Positions 1 through 8,543 of a stretch of DNA of 64,000 nucleotides are shown here, in pieces. A model generated the notes under the pieces. The model saw only the letters and a program-made list of their open reading frames with translations. It was not told the DNA's origin and made no database searches. Where the stretch lies: NCBI GenBank assembly GCA_020636475.1, contig JACJXU010000003.1:239055-303054 (forward strand), given 5' to 3'. Positions within the stretch are counted from its first letter, which is position 1; each line of letters starts with the position of its first letter. This DNA comes from Chitinophagales bacterium (GTDB lineage Bacteria > Bacteroidota > Bacteroidia > Chitinophagales > UBA2359). Position numbers and translations under genes: made by a program.

Positions 1-2
1 TA

Positions 3-1616
3 AACAAAACCGCCAATTTGCTCAAAAACTTAGGCGTACAAAAAGGCGACAGAGTATGTATTTACTTGCCCATGATTCCCGAATTGGCATATAGTGTACT
101 GGCTTGCGCGCGCATAGGTGCTGTTCATTCGGTGGTTTTTGCCGGATTTAGCGCGCAGTCGCTCGCCGACAGAATAAATGACGCTAGCTGCAAGGTGCTA
201 ATTACTGCCGATGGCGGTTTTCGCGGCAACAAAACTACGCCACTTTTTGATATTGCCACCCAAGCATTGCAACAATGTACCAGTATCGAACATTTGCTTA
301 TGGTAAAACGCTGCAACAATGTTTCGGAAAACGATTGGCACAAACATCAACAAGTATTGCCAGCCATTAAGTTTTCTTTTTGGGAAAAAATGTTTGCTGC
401 TGCTTCAGCGCATTGCCCGCCCGTTTGGGTTGATGCCGAAGACCCTTTGTTTATACTGTACACTTCCGGCTCTACGGGCAAGCCCAAAGGAATGGTACAT
501 ACTTCAGGCGGCTATATGGTTTACACCAATTTTACTTTCTGTAATGTTTTTCAGTACCAAGCAGGCGATGTGTATTGGTGCACCGCCGACATTGGTTGGA
601 TAACGGGACACAGCTACATTTTGTATGGTCCACTAAGTGCCGGTGCTACTACGCTTATGTTTGAAGGCGTACCTTCTTATCCTGATATGGGCAGGTTTTG
701 GCAAGTGATAGAAAAACACAAAGTAAATATTTTTTACACCGCACCTACTGCCATTCGCGCGTTGGAGCAGGCAGATATTTCTTTTGTAGAAAAATACGAT
801 TTGCGCAGCCTTAAAACTTTGGGAACCGTTGGCGAACCCATCAATGTAGAGGCTTGGGAATGGTACAATAAGTATATTGGTAAAAACAACTGTCCTATTG
901 TAGATACTTGGTGGCAAACCGAAACAGGCGGAATAATGATTTCTAATTTGGCGGGTGTAACGCCGCAAATTCCCACTTTCGCTACTTTGCCACTTCCGGG
1001 GGTGCAGGCTTGTTTGTTAGATGAAAACGGAAAAGAAATAAGTCATTTGCCCGCCGAAGGAAAATTGTGTATAAAATATCCTTGGCCCAGTATGGCGCGC
1101 ACCATTTATGGCAATCATCAGCGATTTGTGGATACGTATTTTTCCGCATTTAAAGGATATTATTTTACAGGAGACGGTTGTCGGTGCGATGTACAAGGAA
1201 ACTTTCGCATTACAGGGCGTGTAGATGATATTGTGATTGTAAGTGGACATAATTTGGGAACAGCAGAAATAGAAAATGCCATAAACCAGCATCCCAATAT
1301 AATAGAAAGTGCTGTGGTAGGATTTCCACACGCTATTAAGGGCAATGCTATTTATGCTTTTGTGAGTTGCTTGCACAAACCCGAAAATGAAGCACTTTTA
1401 CAAAAAGAAATTGCCGCAAGTGTGAGCGAATTGATAGGACCTATTGCAAAACCCGACAAAATTCAGGTATGCTATGCCTTACCCAAAACCCGCAGTGGCA
1501 AAATAATGCGCCGTATTTTGCGGAAAATTGCTGCCGGAGAGTTCGATAGCTTTGGCGATATATCCACTTTGCTCAATCCCGAATGTGTGGCAGAAATTAT
1601 AAAAGGAGCGAAATAA
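3..1616 (+). CDS. acs: Acetyl-CoA synthetase, 5'-truncated by window edge
   Basis: AMP-forming acetate:CoA ligase, which makes acetyl-CoA from acetate, ATP and CoA in the cytosol. The reading frame is open to the first base, so the gene begins outside the window; about 535 of the usual roughly 650 residues are present. Visible motifs are the P-loop-like YTSGSTGKPKG (bases about 457-490), WWQTETGG (about 909-932), and near the C-terminus PKTRSGKIMRR, whose Gly-Lys (Lys codon at 1500-1502) is the catalytic lysine that is acetylated in known Acs enzymes. The TTG at base 18 is internal and is not the start. The next gene lies 148 bases downstream on the same strand. The family call is firm; acetate rather than propionate as substrate is inferred from overall similarity. 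Confidence 0.95.
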   Translation, partial: NKTANLLKNLGVQKGDRVCIYLPMIPELAYSVLACARIGAVHSVVFAGFSAQSLADRINDASCKVLITADGGFRGNKTTPLFDIATQALQQCTSIEHLLMVKRCNNVSENDWHKHQQVLPAIKFSFWEKMFAAASAHCPPVWVDAEDPLFILYTSGSTGKPKGMVHTSGGYMVYTNFTFCNVFQYQAGDVYWCTADIGWITGHSYILYGPLSAGATTLMFEGVPSYPDMGRFWQVIEKHKVNIFYTAPTAIRALEQADISFVEKYDLRSLKTLGTVGEPINVEAWEWYNKYIGKNNCPIVDTWWQTETGGIMISNLAGVTPQIPTFATLPLPGVQACLLDENGKEISHLPAEGKLCIKYPWPSMARTIYGNHQRFVDTYFSAFKGYYFTGDGCRCDVQGNFRITGRVDDIVIVSGHNLGTAEIENAINQHPNIIESAVVGFPHAIKGNAIYAFVSCLHKPENEALLQKEIAASVSELIGPIAKPDKIQVCYALPKTRSGKIMRRILRKIAAGEFDSFGDISTLLNPECVAEIIKGAK

Positions 1617-1764
1617 TGTAATGCAATAAGAAAATTTTTTAAACATTTTTTGTATGTTGATTGTAAATGTTGCTATTGTATTGTGTAATAGCCCACATTT
1701 TTGTGCGTCAATAGTCTAAAAATACGGTTGTAATCGAACAAATTAAAGGGCGTAAATTATTTAT

Positions 1765-2346
1765 ATGGACATTAACTTGAAAGATATTGTTACCGTAAGT
1801 TTCACCTTATTTGCGGTAATTGATATTTTTGGTTCTCTTCCGGTTTTGGTGGATATAAAATCGAAGACCGGACATATTTTTTCGGGAAAAGTAACCCTTA
1901 TTTCAGGCTTATTGATGTTGATTTTCTTGCTGTTTGGCGAAAGTTTACTCAAGTTTATCGGCATTGATGTGTCGTCTTTTGCCTTAGCAGGTTCGTTTAT
2001 CATTTTTATTATCGCAATGGAAATGATTCTCGGCGTTTCAATATTTAAAAGCAAAGATACCGACCCGAAAAATGCAACCATTGTTCCCATCGCATTTCCG
2101 CTTATTGCCGGAGCGGGTACACTTACTACTATTTTGTCGCTAAAATCGCAATATAGCATGCTTACCATTGTAGTTGGTTTGCTTATCAATCTGATAATCG
2201 TTTATGCTGTACTGAAATTTGTACCGCTCATCGAAAAAAAATTGGGCAGTGGCGGCATAGAAGTATTGCGGCGTGTTTTTGGCATAATATTATTAGCGAT
2301 TGCCATAAAAATATTCAAAAGTAATCTTTTTTGGGGCGGTGTATGA
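1765..2346 (+). CDS. MarC/UPF0056 family integral membrane protein
   Basis: Protein of 193 residues with about six hydrophobic segments. The pattern is that of the MarC family: an N-terminal segment with FAVIDIFGSLPVL, a middle PIAFPLIAGAGTLTT motif and a hydrophobic C-terminus. The length fits the family (about 190-220). It sits in the inner membrane; family function is unsettled, and the old multiple-antibiotic-resistance link has been withdrawn for E. coli MarC. ATG at 1765. The ABC ATPase gene follows after 61 bases on the same strand, so co-transcription is possible. Confidence 0.9.
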   Translation: MDINLKDIVTVSFTLFAVIDIFGSLPVLVDIKSKTGHIFSGKVTLISGLLMLIFLLFGESLLKFIGIDVSSFALAGSFIIFIIAMEMILGVSIFKSKDTDPKNATIVPIAFPLIAGAGTLTTILSLKSQYSMLTIVVGLLINLIIVYAVLKFVPLIEKKLGSGGIEVLRRVFGIILLAIAIKIFKSNLFWGGV

Positions 2347-2407
2347 ACTTTCAAGGCGTAAAAAGTATTAAGCCTTCATACTTTATTGCTAAGGCAAAGA
2401 ATTATTT

Positions 2408-3103
2408 ATGAAAGAAATAATTTCGTTAGAAAAAATCACCAAATTTTATCAAATGGGCGATGTCGTTATCAAAGCCTTAAACGGTTTGGACTTGCACATT
2501 CACCAAAACGAATATGTAGCACTAATGGGACCATCAGGCTCGGGGAAATCGACACTAATGAATATTATCGGCTGTTTGGATACGCCCACTTCGGGTTCGT
2601 ATATTCTCAATGGCAAAAATGTATCGCAAATGCTGGATAACGAATTGGCGGATATTCGGAATAAAGAAATTGGTTTTGTTTTTCAAACGTTTAATCTCCT
2701 GCCGCGCCTCAGTGCTTTGGAAAATGTAGCCTTACCCTTGGTGTATGCAGGTATTGGCGGCAGTGAACGTTTGGCGCGTGCCCAAAAAGTACTCGAAGCC
2801 GTAGGTTTGGGAAATCGCGGCAAGCACAAACCCAACGAAATGTCGGGCGGACAACGCCAAAGAGTAGCTATTGCACGCGCTTTAATCAATAATCCCTCCA
2901 TTATTTTGGCAGACGAGCCTACCGGAAATTTGGATAGCAAGACTTCCGAAGAAATTTTAGCCATTTTCAAGGATATTCACGAACAAGGAAATACCGTAGT
3001 ATTGGTAACACACGAAGAAGATGTGGCACTGCACAGTCATCGTATTGTAAGATTATTGGACGGAAAGCTCCATTCGGACGAAAAAGTTTTGGCAAATAGC
3101 TAA
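2408..3103 (+). CDS. ABC transporter ATP-binding protein, LolD/MacB type
   Basis: Stand-alone nucleotide-binding domain of 231 residues. Walker [10 protein letters not shown] is at residues 41-49, followed by [12 protein letters not shown], which is typical of the LolD/MacB/FtsE group. The signature MSGGQRQR starts at residue 145, Walker B with ADEPTGNLD lies near 164-175, and the H-loop is in VTHEEDVA. Members power lipoprotein release (LolD) or export/mechanotransmission with an FtsX-like permease. No permease gene is adjacent, so the partner must be elsewhere and the substrate cannot be named. Confidence 0.92.
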   Translation: MKEIISLEKITKFYQMGDVVIKALNGLDLHIHQNEYVALMGPSGSGKSTLMNIIGCLDTPTSGSYILNGKNVSQMLDNELADIRNKEIGFVFQTFNLLPRLSALENVALPLVYAGIGGSERLARAQKVLEAVGLGNRGKHKPNEMSGGQRQRVAIARALINNPSIILADEPTGNLDSKTSEEILAIFKDIHEQGNTVVLVTHEEDVALHSHRIVRLLDGKLHSDEKVLANS

Positions 3104-3168
3104 AAATTTTTTCGGACAAAAAATATCTTCAAAAAAATACGTTATACCATAAAACAAGAACAAAATCC

Positions 3169-3714
3169 ATGAAAATATACACCAAAACCGGCGATGATGC
3201 TACCACAATGCTTTGGGGCGGCGGTAGAGTTGAAAAACACCACATTCGCATAGACGCTTATGGCACCGTTGACGAACTGAATAGTGCGCTGGGCATTGTA
3301 CACGATAGTGCAAATATGCCCGAAGTGGCAGCAGAATTACAGCAAATTCAATCGCGATTATTTAGTTTGGGCGCGATTTTGGCAACCAATCCCGACAAAA
3401 AAAATGTACAAACTCCCGCCTTCGATGCTGCGTACATAGAAGATTTGGAAAAAAGCATCGACCGAATGGAAACCGTATTGCCGCCTTTAAAAAATTTTAT
3501 TCTACCCAGCGGACATTTAGCCTCTTCACATTGTCATTTGGCGCGTTGTATTTGTCGCCGTGCCGAGCGGAAATGTAGTTGGCTCAATGCGCACCAAACC
3601 TTAGACCCACTACTCATTCCGTATTTAAATCGCCTCTCGGACTATCTGTTTGTGTTGGCGCGCTATATCTCTCATTGCCAAAATGGCGAAGAAATTATTT
3701 GGAAATCAAATTAA
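3169..3714 (+). CDS. Cob(I)alamin adenosyltransferase, PduO type
   Basis: Transfers the adenosyl group of ATP to cob(I)alamin to give coenzyme B12. The 181-residue protein starts with TKTGDDATTMLWGG, a variant of the ATP-binding TKTGDxGTT motif, followed by RIDAYGTVDELNS. The C-terminal part carries LARCICRRAER, the conserved arginine-rich motif of the family. It lies 66 bases after the ABC ATPase gene on the same strand. A stand-alone B12-binding subunit is encoded 1.2 kb downstream (4919-5344), which suggests that the cofactor serves a methylmalonyl-CoA mutase-type enzyme. Gene names pduO, cobO and mmaB are all in use, so none is assigned. Confidence 0.92.
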   Translation: MKIYTKTGDDATTMLWGGGRVEKHHIRIDAYGTVDELNSALGIVHDSANMPEVAAELQQIQSRLFSLGAILATNPDKKNVQTPAFDAAYIEDLEKSIDRMETVLPPLKNFILPSGHLASSHCHLARCICRRAERKCSWLNAHQTLDPLLIPYLNRLSDYLFVLARYISHCQNGEEIIWKSN

Positions 3715-3795
3715 TTTCGTTAAAATGGAGTTACTTTTTTGATATTTTACAGTCGTTTAATCATACATTATTATAAAAAAAACAAGTAGAAAAAT

Positions 3796-4020
3796 ATGTA
3801 TTGGACATTAGAATTAGCTTCGTATTTAGAAGATGCTCCTTGGCCCGCTACCAAAGACGAATTGATAGATTTTGCCATTCGTTCCGGTGCGCCGATTGAA
3901 GTAATTGAAAACTTGCAAGAATTGGAAGATGAGCCGGGAGAGTTTTTTGAATCTATTGAGGACGTTTGGCCCGATTATCCTACGCAAGAAGATTTTTTCT
4001 TTCACGAAGACGAGCATTAA
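3796..4020 (+). CDS. DUF2795 domain-containing small acidic protein
   Basis: Protein of 74 residues, strongly acidic at the C-terminus. The segment LEDAPWPATKDELIDFAIRS and the following IEVIENLQELEDE match the short DUF2795 fold, in which a Pro-x-(T/S)-K-x-E-L-(I/L) motif recurs; this is common as a small free-standing protein in Bacteroidota. Function is unknown. ATG at 3796 is preceded by A-rich sequence. It is followed by a possible terminator hairpin at 4046-4082. Confidence 0.8.
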   Translation: MYWTLELASYLEDAPWPATKDELIDFAIRSGAPIEVIENLQELEDEPGEFFESIEDVWPDYPTQEDFFFHEDEH

Positions 4021-4045
4021 TTAGTAGAATAGATTTTGCTATAAT

Positions 4046-4082
4046 TTTGTGCAGGAAAAGTCTTATAGACATTCTGCACAAA
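4046..4082. terminator. Inverted repeat after DUF2795 gene
   Basis: TTTGTGCAG (4046-4054) pairs with CTGCACAAA (4074-4082) around a 19-base loop. It lies between two convergent genes, which suits a terminator, but no U-run follows on either strand, so the role is uncertain. Confidence 0.35.
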
Positions 4083-4183
4083 CTAAACCGTATTTTGTTT
4101 TAAAGCATGACTTTTATGCTAAAATATTGGCTATGATAAAAACAAGCAGTATAAAATTTTAGGGAGCAGAAAAATTTGGCTTT

Positions 4184-4519
4184 TTATAAACTGAGTTCCT
4201 TCGCGGGGTCCCAAAAGACTTGTTTAAAATCGCAAACCGTATCATTTTCAACTTTGATACCTTCGGCTTCGAGGAGTTCTTGCATGCGTGTAGGTGTGCC
4301 AAAATGGTGTTTGCCACTAAGCAAACCATTGCGATTGACGACACGATGCGCCGGAACTGCCGGAGAAACAGTGTGTGCGTTGTTCATTGCCCAACCCACC
4401 ATTCGCGCTGTACCCGTAGTGCCTAAACAGCGAGCTATGGCTCCGTAGCTTGTTACACGCCCTCGTGGAATAAGGCGGCAGATTTCATATACTGCTTCAA
4501 AAAAACTGTCTTGTGCCAT
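4184..4519 (-). CDS. Alkyltransferase-like protein (MGMT fold, no acceptor Cys)
   Basis: Protein of 111 residues from the ATG at 4519 (a TTG further upstream, at 4540, is less likely). It has the C-terminal DNA-binding domain of O6-alkylguanine-DNA alkyltransferase: IPRGRVTSYGAIA, then GWAMNN, then PAHRVVNRNG. In true alkyltransferases the acceptor cysteine is in PCHRV; here it is alanine. That change, together with the lack of an N-terminal domain, places it with the alkyltransferase-like (ATL) proteins, which bind alkylated guanine and hand it to nucleotide excision repair. ATLs more often have Trp or Ala at this place. It is convergent with the DUF2795 gene. Confidence 0.88.
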   Translation of the reverse strand: MAQDSFFEAVYEICRLIPRGRVTSYGAIARCLGTTGTARMVGWAMNNAHTVSPAVPAHRVVNRNGLLSGKHHFGTPTRMQELLEAEGIKVENDTVCDFKQVFWDPAKELSL

Positions 4520-4583
4520 GTGTTTGTGTTTTGTAGGCAAATATTATTGCCAGCCAAAAATGTCTAAAAATTATTTTTTCCTT

Positions 4584-4591
4584 TATCTTTG
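4584..4591 (+). promoter_or_regulatory. Bacteroidota -7 element TATCTTTG
   Basis: Exact match to the TAnnTTTG consensus of the Bacteroidota primary sigma factor, 25 bases before the ATG at 4616. No clear -33 TTTG was seen at the usual distance. Confidence 0.5.
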
Positions 4592-4615
4592 AACATATTT
4601 AAAAAATATACCAAC

Positions 4616-4879
4616 ATGTCCAAGAAAAAATCAAACCCTAAGAAACCGAAAGTTCATAAGGAATTAGAAGGTTTTGAAATAAATATCAACGAATACGGCG
4701 AAATAATTTCTAATATTTCGATTGATAAAATTAATGATTTTTTAAATAGGCATGTGGACGATAAAAAATTGCGCGAGCGAGAGGACGAAGAATTAGATGA
4801 TTTTGATGAAATGGGGGAAGATGATTTATCTTTGGAAGAAGATATGGACGCGGACGATGATGTGGGAGAAGAGGATTAA
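4616..4879 (+). CDS. Small acidic hypothetical protein
   Basis: Protein of 87 residues with a lysine-rich N-terminus (MSKKKSNPKKPKVHKELEG), a short central stretch, EININEYGEIISNISIDKIN, and a tail made almost wholly of Asp and Glu. I chose ATG 4616 over the upstream TTG 4589 because 4589 lies inside the -7 promoter element. The central segment resembles the short EFxINEFGEI-like motif in Bacteroidota proteins that sit beside B12-dependent mutase genes, but I cannot name a family. It is 39 bases upstream of the B12-binding subunit gene on the same strand, so co-expression is likely. Confidence 0.7.
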   Translation: MSKKKSNPKKPKVHKELEGFEININEYGEIISNISIDKINDFLNRHVDDKKLREREDEELDDFDEMGEDDLSLEEDMDADDDVGEED

Positions 4880-4918
4880 CTTGTAAAAAGAGTATAATAA
4901 TTTTTAAGAAAAATAACA

Positions 4919-5344
4919 ATGGCAAATAACAATGTATCAAAGCGTCCTGTAAGGGTAGTAGTAGCAAAAGTAGGATTAGACGGGCACGACAGAGGCGCGA
5001 AGGTAGTTGCGGCTGCGCTGCGTGATGCGGGCTTGGAAGTAATTTATACCGGACTGCGGCAAACACCCGAAATGGTAGTAAATACAGCCCTACAAGAAGA
5101 TGCCGATGTAATTGGAATTAGTATTTTGTCGGGCGCGCACATGACCGTCTTCCCCAAAGTTTGGCAACTGATGAAAGAAAAAGAACTGAACGATGTATTG
5201 CTTATTGGCGGCGGCATTATTCCCGCCGATGATGTGCAACAACTCCAAGAAATGGGCATCGGACCATTTTTTCTGCCCGGCACTTCTACCCAAGAAATAG
5301 TCGCGTATATTCAAGAATGGGTAAGCACGCACCGACCATTCTAA
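4919..5344 (+). CDS. Stand-alone cobalamin-binding subunit, methylmalonyl-CoA mutase type
   Basis: Protein of 141 residues that is wholly a B12-binding Rossmann-like domain. [16 protein letters not shown] carries the DxHxxG motif whose histidine becomes the lower axial ligand of cobalt; ISILSGAHM and [11 protein letters not shown] follow in the family order. This corresponds to the C-terminal domain of methylmalonyl-CoA mutase, here as a separate small subunit, as in archaeal and some Bacteroidota enzymes. The catalytic large subunit is not in the window. The adenosyltransferase encoded at 3169-3714 would supply its cofactor. Its stop codon overlaps that of rsgA on the other strand (5341-5344). 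Confidence 0.9.
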   Translation: MANNNVSKRPVRVVVAKVGLDGHDRGAKVVAAALRDAGLEVIYTGLRQTPEMVVNTALQEDADVIGISILSGAHMTVFPKVWQLMKEKELNDVLLIGGGIIPADDVQQLQEMGIGPFFLPGTSTQEIVAYIQEWVSTHRPF

Positions 5345-6294
5345 AAATCGTCCCAAGGATTTATTAGCTGCCGTCCTTCCAGAATATTGAGGTAACTAAT
5401 GTAGCGACTCTCCGCAATTTCTTCACTTTCCACAGCATTGGTAACGGCGCACTTCGGTTCGGCTACGTGCAGGCAGTTGTTAAAACGGCAATGTTCCATA
5501 CGCGTGCGTATTTCGGGAAAATAATGTCCCACTTCGGCGGGTTCGAGTAGTATAGGTTCCCATTCTTTCACACCCGGCGTATCAATAATAAAACTGTCGA
5601 AAACCACACCATCAAGTTTCACCTGAAACATCAGCGAATGTACCGTAGTATGCATGCCTTTGCCCGAATAGGTCGAAATTTCGTTTACCGGACGATTGAG
5701 TTCCGGTGCCAAAGAGTTGAGCATACTCGACTTTCCCACCCCCGAATGTCCTACAAACATGGAAGTTTTGCCCGTAATAAGTCGCTTTATTTTGTTAATA
5801 TCTCCCGCATCAAAACTCGAAACTAACAATATTCTGTAACCCAATGGAGTGTAAATTGTTTTCAGTTCTTCAAAATGAACCAAATCTTCTTTGGTATATA
5901 AATCTTTTTTATTCACCAAAATAACCGCCGGAATATGAAACATTTCCGCCGAAAGGAGAAAACGGTCGATAAAACCCTTAGAAGTTCGCGGTTGTTTAAG
6001 CGTTACTAAGAGCAATACCTCGTCAATATTGGCAGCCAAAATGTGAATTTTTCGCCCATTGCGCGGCGAACGGCGACAGATGTAGTTATCGCGTGGCAAA
6101 ATTTCGTGAATAATACCTTGCGAAGCATTATTTGTTTCTATTTCAAAATTTACATAATCGCCAACCACCAACGGATTGGTGCTGTTTATGTCATCTAATC
6201 GCAAATTACCTTTTATACGACAGTTAAAAATTTCATTATTTTCCGTATGAATTTTATACCAACTTCCTGTGGCTTCAAAAACACGTCCTTGCAT
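5341..6294 (-). CDS. rsgA: Ribosome small-subunit-dependent GTPase A
   Basis: Late-stage 30S assembly GTPase (YjeQ/RsgA), 317 residues. An N-terminal OB-fold (about 1-70) is followed by a circularly permuted G domain in the order G4 (NKKD), G1 (GHSGVGKSS) and G3 (DTPG). At the C-terminus is a zinc knuckle with [15 protein letters not shown]. The length agrees with the family. The gene lies 10 bases downstream of the GGGP synthase gene on the same strand, so the two probably form an operon. Confidence 0.96.
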   Translation of the reverse strand: MQGRVFEATGSWYKIHTENNEIFNCRIKGNLRLDDINSTNPLVVGDYVNFEIETNNASQGIIHEILPRDNYICRRSPRNGRKIHILAANIDEVLLLVTLKQPRTSKGFIDRFLLSAEMFHIPAVILVNKKDLYTKEDLVHFEELKTIYTPLGYRILLVSSFDAGDINKIKRLITGKTSMFVGHSGVGKSSMLNSLAPELNRPVNEISTYSGKGMHTTVHSLMFQVKLDGVVFDSFIIDTPGVKEWEPILLEPAEVGHYFPEIRTRMEHCRFNNCLHVAEPKCAVTNAVESEEIAESRYISYLNILEGRQLINPWDDF

Positions 6295-6303
6295 AGTTAG
6301 GGT

Positions 6304-7077
6304 TTAGTCGCTAAATGTGGGTTGTTCGTTATAATTATGAATGGCATTTGCCATTGTTTTTAGTAAATGGGGTTTGTCTTCCAATAAAGTACCTACTACT
6401 ATTACATCGGCACCGGCTTTGCACAGCGCGCTTGCTTGTTCGGCTTTTCGGATACCGCCGCCAACAATAATAGGCAACTCCACGCTACTGCGAATACTTT
6501 CAATCATTGCTTCGCTTACAGCTTTGGGCGCGCCGCTGCCTGTATCCAAATACAAGAGTTTCATACCAATCATTTCGGCAGCCATAGCTGTGCAGGCAGC
6601 AATAAGCGGCTTGTTGTGCGGAATGGGTTGTGTGTTGGAAACGTAAGAAACCGTTGTAGGCGCGCCGCCGTCAACGAGCATGTAGGCGGTAGAAATAACT
6701 TCGATGTTCATTTTTTTGAGAATAGGCGCAGCCACTACGTGTTGTCCAATAAGCAATTCGGGATTTCGCCCGGATACCAAGGACAATAGCAAAATAGCAT
6801 CAGCCTCATCATTTACTTGTAACAAGCTACCGGGAAAAATAACCGTAGGAATAGTACAGCAAGAACGAATATACTGGAGCAGTTTTGCGGCATTGTCATT
6901 GGCAACCAAACTACCACCTACCAACAACAAATCTACGCCTTCCACCTGCGCTACGTTCAATAAACTTCTGATACGTTTGGGTTCCGAAACGTCTGGGTCT
7001 ATCAGCACTGCAAAGAGTTTCTTCCCTTTTTGTCTGGCTTCGCAAATTTGTTGGTATAAAGAAACAGTAGTTATCAT
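6304..7077 (-). CDS. Geranylgeranylglyceryl-phosphate synthase (PcrB/GGGPS family)
   Basis: TIM-barrel prenyltransferase that joins geranylgeranyl diphosphate to sn-glycerol-1-phosphate, the first step of ether-lipid synthesis. The 257-residue protein shows KKLFAVLIDPD at the start, GGSLVANDN, IFPGSLLQ, a YLDTGSGAP motif and the phosphate-binding PIIVGGGIRK and AGADVIVVGT near the end. This is the Bacteroidota group II form. I chose ATG 7077; a TTG lies nine bases upstream (7086). A TATCTTTG element is at 7097-7104. The physiological product in this organism cannot be read from sequence. Confidence 0.92.
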   Translation of the reverse strand: MITTVSLYQQICEARQKGKKLFAVLIDPDVSEPKRIRSLLNVAQVEGVDLLLVGGSLVANDNAAKLLQYIRSCCTIPTVIFPGSLLQVNDEADAILLLSLVSGRNPELLIGQHVVAAPILKKMNIEVISTAYMLVDGGAPTTVSYVSNTQPIPHNKPLIAACTAMAAEMIGMKLLYLDTGSGAPKAVSEAMIESIRSSVELPIIVGGGIRKAEQASALCKAGADVIVVGTLLEDKPHLLKTMANAIHNYNEQPTFSD

Positions 7078-7096
7078 ACAATACAATGGTATCGAA

Positions 7097-7104
7097 CAAA
7101 GATA
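7097..7104 (-). promoter_or_regulatory. Bacteroidota -7 element for GGGPS-rsgA
   Basis: TATCTTTG on the minus strand, 20 bases upstream of the ATG at 7077. It matches TAnnTTTG exactly. Confidence 0.5.
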
Positions 7105-7249
7105 ACTTTTTAGTTTGAAATCATAAGATAATAGCGTAAAATGTTTACACTAAGTAATAGTTTAAAGAGACGATAAGGTGCTTTGCGTTACTTTGTGCTA
7201 CAACAGTTTCGCTAAGTTCCACAAAGTGCGTGTTTAAAAATTCTGTGTT

Positions 7250-7551
7250 ATACCAAAACAGTATGAAGGTTGCGTATTGGCTTAGGAATTATTAAAGGTA
7301 AGTATCTGCCTCGCAACTTTGGGAGCAAAACTATGCTTGGGGACTCCTTCATTTTCTTTGCTTGTCCAAAGAAAACGAAGCAAAAGAAACGACACTTTTT
7401 TCAAGGTGTTTTTGCCCTTTACGGGCAAAACCGCAGCTTTTGGGCTAAATTTTTTCCAAGGCTTCAAAAATTTCTAACGCCCAAAAACTGCTATACTGCG
7501 AAAAAAGATTTTTACCTTTTTTAATACGCAATAACTATTCGATTTTAGTAT
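7250..7551 (+). repeat. 300-bp interspersed repeat, copy 1
   Basis: Element of 302 bases with imperfect terminal inverted repeats. The left end reads ATACCAAAACAGTATGAAGG. The right end, read inward, begins ATACTAAAATCGAATAGTTA; both arms then share TTGCGTATT. The same element is found at 10369-10669, 19375-19677 and, inverted, at 42048-42329. The size, ends and lack of a transposase suggest a MITE-like non-autonomous element. Its last base is the first base of the xerC-type gene's stop triplet (7551-7553). An 84-codon frame is open across it, but it has no good start and looks incidental. Confidence 0.85.
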
Positions 7552-8474
7552 TACAATTCCTGCTGAAATCGCGGGTGAAATTTCTCCAAAGTCTCCCGCA
7601 AATACGTTTCGTTGATGTGGGCATAAATTTCGGTGGTGACAATACTTTCGTGTCCCAGCATATCCTGAATAGTACTCAAATCGGCACCGTTTTCGTACAA
7701 ATGGGTCGCAAATGAATGTCGAAAAGTGTGTGGGCTTATATTTTGGCTGATACCCGCTTCTTTCGCCAAATTTTTGATAATAGTGAAAATCATTACACGG
7801 CTCAGTTTCGCGCCACGGCGATTGAGAAACACTATATCTTGGTGTTTGGGCTTAATGTTCAAATGTGCGCGTATATTTTCCATATAATACACCGTATGAT
7901 TAATTGCCGCGCGATGTATGGGCACCAAGCGTTCTTTGTTGCCTTTGCCTTCCACTTTTATCAAGCCTATTTCAAAGTACAAATTGGAGATTTTGAGATT
8001 CACCAATTCACTTACGCGGAGTCCGCAGCCGTACAATACTTCCAACATCGCGCGATTGCGTTTTCCTTCGGGCGTGCTGTGGTCAATGCTGGCAAAAAGT
8101 GTATCTATGGCATCAAGGCTTAAATATTCGGGTAGTTTTTGCGGAATTTTGGGAGCTTCCAGCAAATCGGCGGGATTGCCGTTGGGAAGTAAGTTTTCTA
8201 TTTCTAAATAATTGAAAAATGCTTTTATACCCGAAACCATACGCGCTTGAGAGCGAGGCGAAATTTCTAATTCGTGCAAGTAGGTAATAAAAAGCTCTAA
8301 ATCTTGCAGGCTGAGTTGCAAGGCACTTATTGATTCATTTTCGCGTAAATGATTTGTAGAAAAATCTTGCAACTTCGCAATATCTGAAAGATACGCGCCA
8401 ACCGAATTTTCGGATAATCCTTTTTCTAATTGTAAAAAAGATTTAAATCCATTGACAAGGCTATTCCAATCCAT
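7551..8474 (-). CDS. Tyrosine recombinase, XerC/XerD family
   Basis: Site-specific recombinase of 307 residues, the length of XerC/XerD. It has an N-terminal SAM-like domain (about 1-90) and the catalytic domain with the full set of active residues: Arg in GCGLRVSELV (about 153), Lys in EGKGNKER, HTFRH, GHESI and the nucleophile Tyr in TEIYAHIN. It likely resolves chromosome dimers at dif, though which of the two Xer paralogues it is cannot be decided. Its 3' end abuts repeat copy 1. The gene stands alone; the peptidase gene ends 70 bases upstream. Confidence 0.92.
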   Translation of the reverse strand: MDWNSLVNGFKSFLQLEKGLSENSVGAYLSDIAKLQDFSTNHLRENESISALQLSLQDLELFITYLHELEISPRSQARMVSGIKAFFNYLEIENLLPNGNPADLLEAPKIPQKLPEYLSLDAIDTLFASIDHSTPEGKRNRAMLEVLYGCGLRVSELVNLKISNLYFEIGLIKVEGKGNKERLVPIHRAAINHTVYYMENIRAHLNIKPKHQDIVFLNRRGAKLSRVMIFTIIKNLAKEAGISQNISPHTFRHSFATHLYENGADLSTIQDMLGHESIVTTEIYAHINETYLRETLEKFHPRFQQEL

Positions 8475-8543
8475 ATAGCTTGTGTAAACTAAGCAAAATA
8501 AGCAATTTTTTTCACAAAAAATACAGATTTCATCAAGTGCATA

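Noticed and set aside
7270..7524. An 84-codon frame inside the repeat, at first taken as a gene
   Set aside because: It has only a TTG start, no ribosome site and recurs in every repeat copy; treated as part of the repeat.
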